Below are positions 27,233 through 36,369 of a DNA stretch of 64,000 bases, one piece after another. The notes beneath the pieces were generated by a model. The model ran no database searches, was not told the origin of the DNA, and was given only the letters and a program-made list of their open reading frames with translations. The translations under genes were made by a program, and so were the position numbers. The first letter of the stretch is position 1. Each line of letters begins with the position of its first letter. The stretch is from JAJFUE01 sp041687335 (GTDB lineage: Bacteria; Sumerlaeota; Sumerlaeia; MVZB01), in contig JAWLCE010000005.1 in NCBI GenBank assembly GCA_041687335.1, positions 62,001-126,000 on the forward strand, in the 5' to 3' direction.

Positions 27233-29326
27233 TCAGTGGCCGGCGGGGGCGCACTCGCGGATGGTGGCGATCAACTGGTCGGCCGGGCAGCCCTTGGGCA
27301 GGTAAGCCGCCGCCCCGGCCGCCAGCATCGCCTCGGCCATGCTCATCTCCTCATACATCGACAGCCCGATGACGCATGTTCCGGGCTTCTGGGTGGTGAT
27401 GCGCCGGGTCGCCTCGACCCCGCCCATGCGTGGCATCGCCACATCCATGATTACCACGTCGGGCTGGATGTGGCGCGCCAGTTCGACTGCCAGCTCGCCG
27501 TCGAGCGCCTCGCCGGCCACCTCGATGTCCGGGTACTCCTGCAGCAGCGCCGCCAGCCCCTCGCGCAGGATCTCGTGGTCATCCACCAGCAGCACGCGGA
27601 TGCGCCGCACCTCGCCGGGCTCGGGCGCCGGCCTCGGGGCGGGTGCCGGCACCGCCGGCGGATGGTGCCGCGGCGACTCCTGGTTGTGCCGTAGCGCCGC
27701 CTGCTGTGCATAGTGGCGCGGTGCCTGCAGCGTGATGGTGGTGCCCATGCCGGGCTCGCTCCGCATGTAAATCACCCCCCCAATCAGCTCGATGCGCTCG
27801 CGCAGGCTGAACAGGCCGAACCCTTCGCTGTGGCCTTCCACCAGCCGCTCGGTCTTGAAGCCGTTGCCATTGTCCTCGACCCGGATGCGGATGAAATCCT
27901 CGGCCGTCAACCCCATCTCCACGCGCACCTGCGTCGCCCCGGCGTGCTTGACGACGTTAAACAGCAGCTCGCGCACCGCTTGGAACAAAAACACGCTGAT
28001 CTCCTCGCTGGTGGGTTCGGCCCGCGCGTCGTGCACGATCTCGACCGGCAGGTTGTACTTGGCCTTGACATGACGCCCCAGCCATTCCAGTCCCGCCGCC
28101 AGCCCCGCGTCGTAGAGGATCGCGGGGCTCAGCTCCACCGTCAGCGAGCGCATCCCATCGATCGACTGGTCGAGCATCTCGTTGATCTGCTGGAAAATCT
28201 GCTCCAGCTCGGGCCGGCGCACCCGCCCCTGCAGCATCGCCAGGTTCAGTTTGGCGGCCACCATCAGCTGCTGGTGGTGGTCGTGCAGGATCTGGGCCAC
28301 CCGCCGTCGCTCGCGCTGTTCCGCCCGCGTCAGCTCCATCGCCAGTGCCCGCAGCTGACCCGCCCGCTGTTCGGCCTCCGCCGTCCCCACGCGGACCCGC
28401 TGTTCCAGCGTCTCGTTCAGCTCGCGCAGCTGCTCCAGCACCTGCTTGCGCTGCGTGATATCGACGTTGACGGTCACCCCGCCAACGGTCCGCCCCCGCT
28501 GGTCGCGCACCGGCCGGGCATAATTCAGAATGGTCTTGCGCTGTCCGTCGCTGGTCTCGATATCCACTTCCTCGCCGCCAATGCTCTCGCCGTTCTTCAA
28601 GGCCCGCGCCATTGCCCAGTCAGCGCTGTTCAACCGGCGGCCGTCGGGCCACCAGCCCCGGTAATCCTCCCCATATTCCCGCTGGTCATTGGAAAGCGGC
28701 GGCTGCCCCCACAGGTCGCGCGCGGCGGGGTTGAGTTCAAGGATCCGCCCCTCGGGCCCGGTGATGAAGACCCCCACCGGCAGCACGTCCAGCACGGCCC
28801 GCAGCCGGCGCCGCTCCAGTTCGGCCGCCTCGTGTAGTCGCGCCATGTCCTCCGCCGCCGCCTTGGCGGCCGTGACATCATCCAATATCAGGATCAAGTT
28901 CTGGAACTGGCCATCGTCGTCATGAACCGCCGAGCCATTGAGCCGGACCCACAACGGCGCCCCATCCTTGCGCAAAAAGCGCTGCTCCAGCACCAGGTGA
29001 TCGAGCTGGCCGCACCACAACCGGCTGGTCTGGGCGCAAAATCCATCCCGGTCGAGCGGGTGGATCAGATCCACCAGTGGATGGCCCACGATCTCCTCCG
29101 GCTCGCGCCCAAGCATCCGGCAGAGCGTCCGGTTGGCCAGCACCAGCCGCTGCTGGTCGTCGGCCAGCGCCATCCCCACCCCCGCCAGTTCAAAGATGGC
29201 ACACCGGCACTCATCATCCGCGCCGGTGCATTTGCCTGAAATCAAGGGTTCGGGCTGCGTGTCGGCGACGATGCCGCGATCGAGGTCCTTCTGGTCATTC
29301 GGGAAAAGGTGGTTCTTCACCAGCAT
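27233..29326 (-). CDS. Hybrid sensor histidine kinase (PAS-PAS-HisKA_3-HATPase-REC)
   Basis: A 697-residue soluble kinase of the NarX/DegS type. Two PAS domains (about residues 43-155 and 172-292) are followed by a coiled coil, the HisKA_3 dimerisation helix with the likely phospho-His348 in ILHDHHQQL, and an HATPase domain with VEDNGNGF. A Pro/His linker leads to a receiver domain (about 575-697) with VDDHE, the acceptor Asp in VVIMDVAMPRMGG, and a Lys in YLPKG. No membrane helix is seen, so it should sense a cytoplasmic signal. The C-terminal REC lacks an HTH, unusual for this class. Start ATG 29326 has AGGGGG upstream. It is divergent from a NarL-type regulator, its probable partner. Confidence 0.9.
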   Translation of the reverse strand: MLVKNHLFPNDQKDLDRGIVADTQPEPLISGKCTGADDECRCAIFELAGVGMALADDQQRLVLANRTLCRMLGREPEEIVGHPLVDLIHPLDRDGFCAQTSRLWCGQLDHLVLEQRFLRKDGAPLWVRLNGSAVHDDDGQFQNLILILDDVTAAKAAAEDMARLHEAAELERRRLRAVLDVLPVGVFITGPEGRILELNPAARDLWGQPPLSNDQREYGEDYRGWWPDGRRLNSADWAMARALKNGESIGGEEVDIETSDGQRKTILNYARPVRDQRGRTVGGVTVNVDITQRKQVLEQLRELNETLEQRVRVGTAEAEQRAGQLRALAMELTRAEQRERRRVAQILHDHHQQLMVAAKLNLAMLQGRVRRPELEQIFQQINEMLDQSIDGMRSLTVELSPAILYDAGLAAGLEWLGRHVKAKYNLPVEIVHDARAEPTSEEISVFLFQAVRELLFNVVKHAGATQVRVEMGLTAEDFIRIRVEDNGNGFKTERLVEGHSEGFGLFSLRERIELIGGVIYMRSEPGMGTTITLQAPRHYAQQAALRHNQESPRHHPPAVPAPAPRPAPEPGEVRRIRVLLVDDHEILREGLAALLQEYPDIEVAGEALDGELAVELARHIQPDVVIMDVAMPRMGGVEATRRITTQKPGTCVIGLSMYEEMSMAEAMLAAGAAAYLPKGCPADQLIATIRECAPAGH

Positions 29327-29926
29327 GCGCCCCCTGAAAAAGCTCCATGGGGATCAAAAACCCAAGTGCTGTCTCATCTTCGCCAGGCGTGAAGGTCACG
29401 GTTGAGCGCTTCGATTTTACACAGCGCCTCCCGGGAAGCAAGGAAATCAAGCCCGTCCCGCAGGGCTCCCCGCATCGCCGAAAAAATATGTGAGGACGCC
29501 GGCTCCGACCGGCAGAAACCCAATCCATGCGCATGCTGCCGTAAATCATGGCTCCAGCGTCCTACAGGCGCAATTCTAAGCGGATAAAATGCTCCAATGT
29601 ATCGGGGCGAACCCCCAAAATGGCCATGAAAATACCCCGCCGCGCCCCCGGGGTCGCCCGCGATGGAATTTAGGAAAGTATTGTCTCTATTGATGTTGAC
29701 CGATATGAAAGCAAAATTCTTTCAAAATATCAGGGATTGGGTTATCCTTTCTTCATCGGCTTCTTCGAGGACAAATGGGGGATTCGCAGGAGAACTCGAA
29801 AAGAGCCAAAAGCATTACTCGAGGCATCACAAAAAAGTTCATTTGTGCCCGACAAGCAATCAAACAAGGGAGCCGCAAAGTCTTATGCGGAGAGCCATGG
29901 TGACCAACGGATCGAAGGAAGCATTT
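29327..29926. other. 600-base divergent regulatory region
   Basis: Lies between the hybrid kinase and the NarL-type regulator and must hold their promoters. Bases 29650-29900 are the most AT-rich stretch nearby. A palindrome-like CCGGCTCCGACCGG occurs at about 29500-29513, a conceivable operator. Several open frames cross it on both strands, but none has a ribosome site or a recognisable product. No riboswitch recognised. Confidence 0.45.
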
Positions 29927-30604
29927 ATGACGAAAATCAACAACAGGCCGCGCCAGCAGGCCGCTCGTATCCTGCTCGTCGATGACCACCCGATCGTGCG
30001 GCGGGGCCTGTGCATGATGATCAACAGCGACCCGGAACTGGAGGTTTGCGGGGAAGCCGACGGGATCGTCGAGGCCATTCGCATGATTCATGACCAGAAT
30101 CCGGACCTGGTCGTCATCGACATCTCGCTCAAGGATGGCAGCGGCATCGAGTTGATCAAACAGATCAAGTCGCAGAATGCCACCACCAAGATGCTCGTCT
30201 CATCAATGCATGAGGAAACCCTGTTCTCCGACCGCGCGCTGCACGCCGGCGCCAAGGGCTACATCAGCAAGCAGGAAGCGCCCGACAAGATCGTCGAGGC
30301 GATCCACACCATCCTGAACGGCAAAATCTACCTCAGCGAGAGCATGACCGAGCGAATGCTGCACCGGGCGGTCTATCCCGAGCAGATCCAGACCAAGTCC
30401 ACCATCGACAGCCTGACCGACCGAGAGCTGGAAGTCTTCGCGCTGGTGGGCCAGGGCATGTCGACCCGCAAGATTGCCAAGCACCTTCACCTGAGCGTGA
30501 AGACCATCGAGACCCACCGCGAGCACATTAAGCGCAAGCTGAACCTGGAGACCAGCCACGAGCTGATCCACCGCGCCGTGCAGTGGGTGATGGAGCAGAA
30601 ATAA
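29927..30604 (+). CDS. NarL/FixJ-family response regulator
   Basis: A 225-residue two-domain regulator. The receiver has LLVDDHPIVRRGL, the acceptor Asp in DLVVIDISLKDGSG, and the Lys in GYISKQEAP. The C-terminal LuxR-type helix-turn-helix starts LTDRELEVFALVGQGMSTRKIAKHL and ends with KTIETHREHIKRKL. It should bind DNA when phosphorylated, most likely by the divergent hybrid kinase. ATG 29927 is chosen because GAAGGA lies seven bases upstream and the family begins within 20 residues; in-frame codons up to 264 bases upstream exist but look non-coding. Confidence 0.92.
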   Translation: MTKINNRPRQQAARILLVDDHPIVRRGLCMMINSDPELEVCGEADGIVEAIRMIHDQNPDLVVIDISLKDGSGIELIKQIKSQNATTKMLVSSMHEETLFSDRALHAGAKGYISKQEAPDKIVEAIHTILNGKIYLSESMTERMLHRAVYPEQIQTKSTIDSLTDRELEVFALVGQGMSTRKIAKHLHLSVKTIETHREHIKRKLNLETSHELIHRAVQWVMEQK

Positions 30605-30720
30605 ATCGGGAACCGGCTGGCGTGACACGCTTGCGGCTGATTTTTACTGACCTTCCATGCCCGCTTTGCCCCCCATGCACGCGGATTTATGCGCGTTTGC
30701 CAAATTTGACTATTTATCCA

Positions 30721-30760
30721 GCTGGCGTTCATCCCGCAGGCGCCGGATCAGCATTTTTTT
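30721..30760 (+). terminator. Possible terminator of the regulator gene
   Basis: GCTG/CAGC plus GCG/CGC can form a bulged stem (30721-30752), followed by ATTTTTTT. The stem is weak and it also lies in the metK leader, so it might instead be an attenuator-type element. Confidence 0.3.
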
Positions 30761-30787
30761 ACTGCTTCGGGAGCTCCGAGCGGATAG

Positions 30788-30849
30788 GATAATTGCGCAC
30801 GGGCGTAGCTGGACCGCTCGCGGGCCCACCCTCCGGTGTGGCGATTATC
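30788..30849 (+). promoter_or_regulatory. Structured metK leader, candidate cis-regulatory RNA
   Basis: A nine-pair helix (30788-30796 with 30841-30849, one G-T wobble) closes a GC-rich domain of 44 bases that can form one or two further hairpins. It ends one base before the purine-rich AGGCGAAAG that must serve as the metK ribosome site. I do not recognise it as a known SAM riboswitch class. Confidence 0.35.
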
Positions 30850-30869
30850 AGGCGAAAGTGAACTCCATT

Positions 30870-32120
<1,251 letters not shown>

Positions 32121-32139
32121 CACTCTCCACTTGCATCAT

Positions 32140-32179
32140 GCGGGGCGTTCGCCAAACGGCGGGCGCCCCGCTCGCTTTT
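32140..32179 (+). terminator. Intrinsic terminator after metK
   Basis: An eight-pair GC stem (GCGGGGCG with CGCCCCGC) continues into an inner CGCC/GGCG stem with loop AAAC. TCGCTTTT follows, so the T-run is short. It lies 19 bases after the metK stop. Confidence 0.7.
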
Positions 32180-32256
32180 CCCCCAACGACCCGCCCCGTG
32201 TTAACATGGTTTTCAACCCATTGGTATGAACGCCTGCGGCACGGGGGAGCCCGCTC

Positions 32257-32772
32257 ATGCTCTTCTTTGATTCCTGGTCCGCGCTGATCCGCGTCCTGCT
32301 GGTTGGGGTGCTGGCCTACCTGGCGCTGATCCTCTGGCTGCGCATCTCCGGCCCGCGCACCCTCTCCAAGTGGAACGCCTTCGATTTCATCGTCACCATT
32401 GCCCTTGGCTCGACCCTCGCCGCGATTCTGATGGATAAGAACACATCGCTCAGCGAGGGGGTACTGGGTCTGGGCCTGCTCGTCGCGCTCCAGTTCGGCA
32501 TCACCTGGTTGTCGGTGCGCTCGGCCTGGGTCCGGCGCCTGATCAAGGACGAGCCCTCGCTGCTCTACGAGCGCGGCCGTTATCTTGATGCCGCGCTTCG
32601 CCGCCAGCGCGTCACCCGCTCCGAGGTGCAGGCGGCGGTGCGCTCGGCAGGGCTGGCGGCGATGGAGGACGTCGAGGCGGTCGTGCTCGAGACCGACGGC
32701 ACGTTCAGCGTCATCAAGCCCGCCCCCTCCCAAAGCCGAACCGCATTGGAGGGCGTGCGGCGGCAGGATTGA
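32257..32772 (+). CDS. DUF421 family membrane protein
   Basis: A 171-residue DUF421 (YcaP/YetF-like) protein of unknown role. It has three N-terminal helices (about residues 8-28, 43-60, 68-85) with the signature RISGPRTLSKWNAFDFIVTIALGSTLA. A cytoplasmic alpha/beta domain follows with the LIKDEPSLLYERGRY and VTRSEVQAAVRSAGL blocks. GGGGGAG precedes ATG 32257. The last two bases of its TGA stop coincide with the first two bases of a 50-bp copy of metK sequence, so its original 3' end may have been altered; at 171 residues it is on the short side of the family. Confidence 0.85.
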   Translation: MLFFDSWSALIRVLLVGVLAYLALILWLRISGPRTLSKWNAFDFIVTIALGSTLAAILMDKNTSLSEGVLGLGLLVALQFGITWLSVRSAWVRRLIKDEPSLLYERGRYLDAALRRQRVTRSEVQAAVRSAGLAAMEDVEAVVLETDGTFSVIKPAPSQSRTALEGVRRQD

Positions 32773-32820
32773 GGCCCTCGTCCTGCGTCGGCCGATCTAC
32801 CGCGACACCGCCGCCTGCGG
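32771..32820 (+). pseudogene. 50-bp duplicated fragment of metK 3' region
   Basis: Bases 32771-32820 match metK 31947-31996 at 46 of 50 positions, in the same orientation. In one frame the copy still reads EALVLRRPIYRDTAACG against EALDLRRPIYRDTAAYG in MetK. It is not part of any gene. It begins in the DUF421 stop codon and ends exactly where the 58-bp double-hairpin repeat copy 3 begins. Confidence 0.85.
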
Positions 32821-32877
32821 TAGGTCGGCTCTTCGAGCCGACACTGGAGTCCATGTCGGATCGAAGACCCGACCTAC
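32820..32877. repeat. 58-bp double-hairpin repeat, copy 3 (inverted)
   Basis: Same family, in the opposite orientation to copies 1 and 2: it opens with GTAGGTCGGCTC and ends GACCCGACCTAC. It directly abuts the metK fragment. Confidence 0.85.
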
Positions 32878-32972
32878 CATTCCCTCCGCCCTGCCAGCTT
32901 TTCCTCCCCGGCCGCCTCCTGCGTTATGATGGATGAAATGCCTATTCACTCGGACCCACGGAGGAACTGCCG

Positions 32973-33272
32973 ATGACTCCGCAATGGAGCGACAAGGATC
33001 GTCGCCAGTATGAGCACATCAAGGAATCGACCCAGAAGCGCGGCGCCAAGACCGGCCGCGCCAAGGCCATCGCCGCGCGCACCGTCAACAAGCAGCGCCG
33101 CGAGGAAGATCGCACCCCCAACAAGCGCACGCAGGGCACCGGCAACCCCAACCTGCCCCTCGAGCAGCGCTCGCGCGATGAGCTCTATAACCTGGCCCGT
33201 GAACGCAAGATCACCGGCCGCAGCAAGATGAACAAAAGCCAGCTCGCCCGCGCCATCCAGCAGGCCGGTTAG
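32973..33272 (+). CDS. Small basic protein with Rho_N-like C-terminal domain
   Basis: A 99-residue, highly basic protein. The N-terminal half contains YEHIKESTQKRG and AKAIAARTVNKQRREE, a motif common in short proteins often labelled plasmid stabilisation protein. The C-terminal half (about residues 65-99) resembles the Rho termination factor N-terminal helix pair: SRDELYNLARERKITGRSKMNKSQLARAI. It probably binds nucleic acid. GGAGGA precedes the ATG. There is no toxin or antitoxin partner nearby, so the plasmid-stabilisation label should not be taken literally. Confidence 0.8.
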   Translation: MTPQWSDKDRRQYEHIKESTQKRGAKTGRAKAIAARTVNKQRREEDRTPNKRTQGTGNPNLPLEQRSRDELYNLARERKITGRSKMNKSQLARAIQQAG

Positions 33273-33305
33273 GGCGATTTGAAAATCTTCCCGGAGGAAA
33301 CCCAC

Positions 33306-34382
33306 ATGGAACGCAAAGTTGTCGTCATCACGGGTGCATCGGCCGGCGTTGGCCGGGCCACCGCCCAATCCTTCGCCCGCCGCGGCTGGAAGGTGGGCCT
33401 GATCGCACGCGACGTCGATCGGCTCGAGGCCACCCGCCGCGAGGTCGAGGAGCTGGGCGGTCAGGCGCTCGCGCTGCCCTGCGACGTCGCCGATGCCGGC
33501 CAGATCGAGACCGCCGCCGCGCTCGCCGAGACCGAGCTGGGCCCCATCGACGTCTGGGTCAACAATGCCATGACGACCGTCTTTGCCCGCTTCGACACGA
33601 TCACCCCCGCCGAGTATCGCCGCGCCACCGAGGTCACCTACCTTGGCTATGTCTGGGGCACGATGGTCGCCCTGCGGCGCATGAAGCCCCGCAATCGCGG
33701 CTCGATCGTGCAGGTCGGCTCGACCCTGTCCTACCGCGCGATCCCGCTGCAGTCGGCCTACTGCGGCGCCAAGTTCGCCATCCGCGGCTTCACCGATTCG
33801 CTGCGCTGCGAGCTGCTCCACGACAAGGTCAACGTCCACCTCTCGATGGTGCAACTGCCGGCGATCAACACCCCCCAGTTCGACTGGAGCCTCAACAAGA
33901 TGTCGCGCAGCGCCCGCCCCATGGCGCCCATCTTCCAGCCCGAGGTCGCCGGCGAGGCCGTCTATTACGCCAGCCAGCACCACCGCCGCGAAATCTGCGT
34001 CGGCGCCAACACCGTGCTGTTCACGATCGCCAACAAAATCTGGCCCGGCCTGGGCGACACCTATCTGGCGCTGACCGGCTATGAGGCGCAGCAGGGCAGT
34101 GAGCCGGTTGCCCCCGACCGCCCCCACAACCTGTTCGAGCCCGTCCCCGGCGACTACGCCGCGCGCGGCCGCTTCGATGCCGAATCCAGCCTGTGCAGCC
34201 CCCAATTCGAGTTCAACAAGTCCCACGTCGGCATTGGCGCGTTGGCCATGGCCGGGCTGCTCGGCATTATCGCCGGCCTGAGCGAGACGCGCCGTAAGAA
34301 CGGCAACGGCAACGGCCATGCTCACCGGACCAACGGCGCCTCGCACGCCGGGCACACCAAGGCCGGCAAGGCCGTCTCCTGA
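33306..34382 (+). CDS. SDR family oxidoreductase
   Basis: A 358-residue classical short-chain dehydrogenase with extension. The cofactor motif TGASAGVG is at residues 9-16, NNA occurs in VWVNNAMT, and the catalytic pair Tyr and Lys is in YCGAK. After about residue 255 comes a long C-terminal region containing a short hydrophobic helix (GIGALAMAGLLGIIAGL) and a Gly/Asn/His-rich tail with NGNGNGHAH. The group resembles DltE-like or membrane-associated SDRs; substrate unknown. GGAGGAAA lies eight bases before ATG 33306, better than a codon nine residues earlier. It follows the Rho_N-like gene by 33 bases, so cotranscription is likely. Confidence 0.85.
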   Translation: MERKVVVITGASAGVGRATAQSFARRGWKVGLIARDVDRLEATRREVEELGGQALALPCDVADAGQIETAAALAETELGPIDVWVNNAMTTVFARFDTITPAEYRRATEVTYLGYVWGTMVALRRMKPRNRGSIVQVGSTLSYRAIPLQSAYCGAKFAIRGFTDSLRCELLHDKVNVHLSMVQLPAINTPQFDWSLNKMSRSARPMAPIFQPEVAGEAVYYASQHHRREICVGANTVLFTIANKIWPGLGDTYLALTGYEAQQGSEPVAPDRPHNLFEPVPGDYAARGRFDAESSLCSPQFEFNKSHVGIGALAMAGLLGIIAGLSETRRKNGNGNGHAHRTNGASHAGHTKAGKAVS

Positions 34383-34385
34383 GTG

Positions 34386-34436
34386 GTAGGTCGGGTCTTC
34401 GACCCGACATGGCCTCCGTGTCGGGTCGAAGAGCCA
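34386..34436. repeat. 58-bp double-hairpin repeat, copy 4 (slightly shortened)
   Basis: The first hairpin is consensus (GTAGGTCGGGTCTTCGACCC). The second has GGGTCGAAGAGCCAC, so its stem and the outer pairing are damaged. It lies three bases past the SDR stop. Confidence 0.8.
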
Positions 34437-34532
34437 CATGTGTTCGGCGAGGCGGCAGCCGGGAAGGGCACCCGCATTCCGCCCTCTCAAGCGTGGCCCA
34501 CATTTGACCGAGAGAGTTATCGATCCGTTGTT

Positions 34533-34768
34533 AGCTCCGTTAGGAGCCAAGTAGCTCTGTTAGGAGCGACATGTCTATAGAAAAGTTCTTTGAGTTTCAA
34601 AGAAGCTCCGTCAGGAGCGACATGTGCAGCTTCCTCAGCCTCAAGCCCCATGTCTTCGTAACACCCGAATATCTTACACATGCCGCTCCTGACGGAGCTT
34701 GCGGGAAAGAAATCAACCTTGCTACAAACATGCCGCTCCTAACGGAGCTAGTTGGCTCCTCCGGAGCT
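34533..34768. repeat. Six-unit head-to-head array of AGCTCCGTYAGGAGCGACATGT repeats
   Basis: Three forward units (34533-34547, 34553-34574, 34604-34625) and three inverted units (34678-34699, 34728-34749, about 34754-34768) face each other. Each unit is a small hairpin (AGCTCCG/CGGAGCT type), and the full-length ones end in GACATGT. The array as a whole can fold into one large cruciform. This word family is common in intergenic regions of planctomycetes and other environmental bacteria (recalled, not checked). Confidence 0.8.
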
Positions 34769-34800
34769 ACGGACGATGGCCTCATCCTCCTCCCGTCCGA

Positions 34801-34849
34801 CACATTCGACCCGCACCGCCCCCGTGTCGGCTCGATGAGCCGACCTACC
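34801..34849. repeat. 58-bp double-hairpin repeat, copy 5 (diverged)
   Basis: The second hairpin is clear (GTGTCGGCTCG...GAGCCGACCTACC); the first is eroded to TTCGACCCGCA. CGCTTTTTT follows, so on the plus strand the second hairpin plus T-run would work as a terminator. Confidence 0.65.
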
Positions 34850-34930
34850 CCGCTTTTTTCGTGAGTATCCCCGTCCGAAGCGATATACCTGATCCAGCCC
34901 GTCAGGGCCAACTTTCGCACGGGCTGTCCA

Positions 34931-35752
34931 ATGTTCATGTCAATCCGCCAGCGCCTCCGCGACCTGCGCGCCAACCCATTGGCGCGGTTGACGTGGGGCG
35001 TGGAGCCCCGCAACCTCCTCCGCCGCCGCCGCGCGCTGGTGAGCCTGCTCTGGCCGTCGCTTTTGTGGCTGGCGCTGGCTGCGGGGTTGGGCTTCTTCAA
35101 TGTGCGAGGAATTTTAGAAGTATATTTCGCGATCTCCTCCGCCGCGGGTTTTCTGGTCGCCTGCATTGCGCTGCTGCAGACCGGGATCGGCAGCCGCCAA
35201 GCCCACCGACTGCGCGAGAACTGGGATGACTATACGCTGGCGGGACTGACCCCGGAGCAGATCGTGCTGGGGTTGGGCGGCCCTCGATTGGCGGGGCTTT
35301 ACCTGCTCGCCCTGCTGCTCTTTCTGCCCGGCGTGGGCATGGCGACCAAAGAGGGATGGGGCGACAGCGATTTGATTTATATTCTAATAATCTTTTACGT
35401 TACACCAATTTATCTGCTGTTGCTGGCGCCGTTTGAATTGGCGTTGTGGGCGCTGGTGAAATCCTCTTGGTTGAGACTGGTTTACCTTGCGTTGGCCAGC
35501 CTGCTGACCAGCCCGCTTTACTTCTTTATTGCCGCGCTGGTGCTGAGCCAAATATTCGGTGGTTTCATCATGCCTAACATTGACGAAGTCTACGCCTTCG
35601 TCGCCGAATTGATTTCCTGGCCGCTGCGGCTGATATTCGTCATCTTGTTCTGGCGCTGGGGGATGCGCCGGCTGGAGGCGCAGCCGCCCCACGCACCCGC
35701 CGGGGAGGAACCCCTGACAGTTTCCGCCAATCCCCGACTCGATCAGGAATAG
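34931..35752 (+). CDS. Polytopic membrane protein of unknown function
   Basis: A 273-residue protein with about six hydrophobic segments. Residues 1-35 are strongly basic; helices follow near 38-58, 62-82, 115-132, 150-172, 182-210 and 225-240, and a Pro/Ala-rich tail ends the protein. The layout, including the HRLRENWDDYTLAGLTPEQIVLG loop, recalls ABC-2-type permease subunits, but no ATPase gene adjoins and I do not claim the family. Start is ATG 34931 or ATG 34937. It is noticeably richer in A+T than its neighbours and sits directly behind a repeat block, which may indicate acquisition or weak constraint. Confidence 0.7.
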   Translation: MFMSIRQRLRDLRANPLARLTWGVEPRNLLRRRRALVSLLWPSLLWLALAAGLGFFNVRGILEVYFAISSAAGFLVACIALLQTGIGSRQAHRLRENWDDYTLAGLTPEQIVLGLGGPRLAGLYLLALLLFLPGVGMATKEGWGDSDLIYILIIFYVTPIYLLLLAPFELALWALVKSSWLRLVYLALASLLTSPLYFFIAALVLSQIFGGFIMPNIDEVYAFVAELISWPLRLIFVILFWRWGMRRLEAQPPHAPAGEEPLTVSANPRLDQE

Positions 35753-35799
35753 CCATCCACCGCGGCAACAGGCACAATAGAGCCAAGAGGGCTAATATC

Positions 35800-36369
35800 A
35801 TGAGTCATCCGGCCCAGATCATCGGCTCGCCGCGCCGCTCGCGCGCCGGCGAGGTCTCGCAGGCGCGGCGCGTGCTGGGCGCCATCATCGCCATCGTCGC
35901 GCTCTATATCCTCTATCTGGTCCAGACCGAGCAGGTCGCCTGGTTCGAAATCAGCGGCGCCTCGATGGAGCCGACCCTCAAGATCGGCGAGCGCTACGTC
36001 ATGGTCGCCCCCCCCTATTACAGCGAGGGCGACATCATCGTCTTCTTTGAGAAGAACAACGAGAAAATGCACATCACCAAGCGGATCGTCGCCAAGGGAC
36101 CCGCGCACGTCCAGCTGCGCGATGGCCTGCTCTACGTCAACGGCGTCCGCGACGAACCTCCCAACGGCGACGGCCGTCGACTGCCGTTGCCCGATCGCGA
36201 GTGGCGGCTTTCCTCGGGCGAATTCTTCGTCGTCGGCGACAACCGCGCCAACAGCATGGACTCACGCGACTACGGCCCCATAACCAGCGAGCAGATCATC
36301 GGCCGCCTGCGCGTGGACCACGACACCGGACCCACCCGGACCGCTCACAGCCAGGAACGGCGACCGTAA
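35800..36369 (+). CDS. lepB: Signal peptidase I
   Basis: A 189-residue type I signal peptidase that removes signal peptides from exported proteins at the inner membrane. A single N-terminal helix (about residues 25-42) precedes the catalytic Ser55 in SGASMEPTL; the general-base Lys is in ITKRIVAKG (about residue 94). The box GDNRANSMDSRDYG is intact. AGAGGG sits ten bases before the ATG. Its last 25 bases overlap the end of the convergent BatA-like gene, giving a small antisense overlap. Confidence 0.93.
   Translation: MSHPAQIIGSPRRSRAGEVSQARRVLGAIIAIVALYILYLVQTEQVAWFEISGASMEPTLKIGERYVMVAPPYYSEGDIIVFFEKNNEKMHITKRIVAKGPAHVQLRDGLLYVNGVRDEPPNGDGRRLPLPDREWRLSSGEFFVVGDNRANSMDSRDYGPITSEQIIGRLRVDHDTGPTRTAHSQERRP

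Larger units (their letters stand above)
34383..34930. other. 548-base repeat-only spacer
   Basis: The space between the SDR and the next membrane-protein gene is almost wholly made of repeats: a double-hairpin copy at each end and a six-unit inverted array between them. No gene is supported; short open frames through it have no ribosome site. Confidence 0.6.

Noticed and set aside
29374..29475. 33-codon minus-strand open frame (reads MRGALRDGLDFLASREALC...) before the hybrid kinase
   Set aside because: It looks helical and lies in a longer stop-free run, but has no ribosome site and no recognisable similarity; kept only as a note.
30605..30869. Known SAM-I, SAM-II or SAM/SAH riboswitch in the metK leader
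   Set aside because: None of the conserved core patterns of these classes could be placed; only an unclassified stem-loop domain is supported.
32973..33272. Plasmid-stabilisation or toxin-antitoxin protein
   Set aside because: The label is traditional for this small family, but no partner gene is present and the C-terminus is a Rho_N-like nucleic-acid-binding domain.
34533..34768. Possible CRISPR array
   Set aside because: Units are in both orientations, spacing is irregular (5 to about 52 bases), and there are no cas genes.
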